Positions 4,888 through 5,744 of a stretch of 5,744 nt of DNA are shown here, in pieces (within the stretch, counting starts at the first letter, position 1; the number at the start of each line of letters is the position of its first letter). Origin of the DNA: Promethearchaeota archaeon (GTDB lineage: Archaea; Asgardarchaeota; Lokiarchaeia; Sigynarchaeales; SOKP01); assembly GCA_030605085.1 (NCBI GenBank), contig JAUWBH010000227.1, positions 1-5,744 of the forward strand, written 5' to 3'. The translations under genes were made by a program, and so were the position numbers. The notes under the pieces were generated by a model. It saw nothing but the letters and a program-made list of their open reading frames with translations. It had not been told where the DNA came from and ran no database searches.

Positions 4888-5091
4888 CTAAAATGAAGTT
4901 ATAATTCCTAATTTTCTAACGATTTCTGGATTATTTGGCAAGTAAATTTTCTCTTTTGGAGTTCTTAAATTAGAAAAGTCTTTTGAGATTAAATGTTCTC
5001 GTTGAGATCGCTTGTCGTATTGTGCTAAAATACAGCGACCTTTATTGGGCCAATTTACTTTTTGAACTAAATAATTTTCTGTCTTAATCAT
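4888..5091 (-). CDS. Small unrecognised ORF downstream of the archaemetzincin
   Basis: The ORF codes for 67 residues, basic, with no membrane span and no motif I can name. It starts 24 bases after the archaemetzincin stop codon and lies in the same frame, so the eight codons between that stop and this ATG are also open. There is no ribosome site or clear promoter before it. It could be a short cotranscribed gene, a remnant of a longer gene, or a stretch formerly joined to the protease. It ends 24 bases from the hypA stop, in the convergent gap. Being protein-coding is plausible but not secure. Confidence 0.4.
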   Translation of the reverse strand: MIKTENYLVQKVNWPNKGRCILAQYDKRSQREHLISKDFSNLRTPKEKIYLPNNPEIVRKLGIITSF

Positions 5092-5115
5092 TAAATTATC
5101 TACTAAATTATTTAC

Positions 5116-5744
5116 TTACGAAAGATTTAAAGCATCAATATGTTTTTGGTAAAAATTCACCTCGTTATTTAAACCTTGATTCATACAGAACTTTGCTAAA
5201 TTTTTATAACGTTCAAGTGGATCAGTACGACTTACCCAACAAATTTTTGCCATACACTCGGAACAACACGCTAGTGGTTTTCTATCAGCTTCCTCTCGTG
5301 AATTTGAGCCATTCATTAAGCAATTATATAAAGTACAATGTTTCATTGAAAAAATGTGGGATGTTTCGTGAGCTCCTGTTTTAATCGTGCGCAATAAACA
5401 CAGACGAAAATCTTTTTCACTCTTTTCAGGTTTTCCATTGCGATATATGGACCAAATGCCTACTCTATGTAGGAGAGATGCTTGACCAAACACAAAATTC
5501 CATCCCTTACCAGGCCATAAATCTTCTACTGTAAATGCAATGTAAGCAGCAGCATTTTTGGGGAGGCGAGGCTTGAGAATTCTGTCCATGACATATTTAG
5601 ACAGGATTTGATGATCCTCCCAAATTGGATGATTTCTTTGTGCATACGGTGGAATCCCTGACAAAGGAATGTCCTCTGCGACAACTTTCGGTAAATTGTA
5701 AAATAAGCTCATAAATTCCGCTGTGAGTGTAATAATTTTCCGTT
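5116..5744 (-). CDS. Archaemetzincin-type zinc metalloprotease (AMZ1/2-like), N-terminus beyond the window
   Basis: Archaemetzincins are zinc peptidases found in archaea and vertebrates (AMZ1/AMZ2) and in some bacteria; their natural substrates are poorly known. Counting from the Met codon at 5712, the active site is HETSH (115-119) with the third ligand His125, and Glu116 as the catalytic base. The second, structural zinc site characteristic of the family is formed by Cys126, Cys131, Cys150 and Cys153. SNSREEADRKPL (136-147) and WNFVFGQASL (71-80) resemble human AMZ2 closely. The usual Gly of HExxHxxG is Ser122. The frame is open above 5712 to the edge (ten more codons reading TLTAEF before that Met), and homologs have an N-terminal region, so the Met at 5712 is probably internal. 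No signal peptide or membrane segment is visible. Confidence 0.88.
   Translation of the reverse strand, partial: RKIITLTAEFMSLFYNLPKVVAEDIPLSGIPPYAQRNHPIWEDHQILSKYVMDRILKPRLPKNAAAYIAFTVEDLWPGKGWNFVFGQASLLHRVGIWSIYRNGKPEKSEKDFRLCLLRTIKTGAHETSHIFSMKHCTLYNCLMNGSNSREEADRKPLACCSECMAKICWVSRTDPLERYKNLAKFCMNQGLNNEVNFYQKHIDALNLS

Noticed and set aside
4888..5091. Faint likeness of WPNKGRCILAQYD to the start of DUF4291 proteins
   Set aside because: The expected VVYQAY segment that should follow is missing in all frames I checked, and the likeness rests on memory alone.
5193..5384. Plus-strand 63-codon frame inside the archaemetzincin gene
   Set aside because: It overlaps the catalytic region of a clearly recognised protein on the other strand; it is a shadow.
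1..5744. CRISPR array, insertion sequence or toxin-antitoxin pair
   Set aside because: There are no regularly spaced repeats, no transposase or integrase motif, and no recognisable toxin or antitoxin in any frame read.

Overview
The window is AT-rich (roughly 30% GC by eye) and looks archaeal. Evidence: a clear SRP19 gene (srp19 occurs in archaea and eukaryotes, not bacteria), TTTATATA-type TATA boxes about 28 bp before start codons with almost no leader, a GGTGA-type ribosome site before ridA, and a tRNA-Pro with a noncanonical intron whose ends sit in a relaxed bulge-helix-bulge. A eukaryote-like (AMZ1/2-type) archaemetzincin, a lone HIRAN domain, and a zinc-finger protein of a style I associate with Asgard genomes suggest a Lokiarchaeota-like Asgard archaeon. 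That placement is an inference.

Layout, left to right. Positions 1-143 hold a GC-richer, hairpin-rich block with no convincing ORF and a TATA-like box on the minus side; it may be a noncoding RNA and is cut by the window edge. Next come a U9 tract and a hairpin at the 3' end of ridA (minus, 288-677). A divergent promoter region separates ridA from a 137-aa stand-alone HIRAN protein (plus, 796-1209), which is followed by a 474-aa protein of no family I recognise (plus, 1307-2731). A U9 tract ends that unit.

The stretch 2732-3190 holds tRNA-Pro(GGG) on the minus strand (2871-2974, 30-nt intron between positions 27 and 28). Beside it are an imperfect copy of the tRNA 3' end 73 bp away, a plus-strand TATA box that would give a transcript antisense to the tRNA, and a strong hairpin in the tRNA leader.

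A 279-aa protein with an N-terminal C2CH zinc site (3191-4030) follows. Then comes a probable operon of srp19 (4190-4486) and hypA (4492-4863, 5-bp gap). On the minus strand, converging on hypA, are a small unrecognised ORF (4888-5091) and an archaemetzincin whose coding frame stays open to the right edge of the window (5116-5744).

Most genes are unrelated housekeeping functions: protein targeting, NiFe-hydrogenase maturation, imine detoxification and a zinc protease. HypA implies that the organism has a NiFe enzyme, although none lies here. The less ordinary part is 796-3190, where the HIRAN protein, the 474-aa orphan, the altered tRNA surroundings and the zinc-finger protein sit together. 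No integrase, nuclease, helicase or CRISPR array is visible, so a defence or mobile system cannot be claimed from this window alone.
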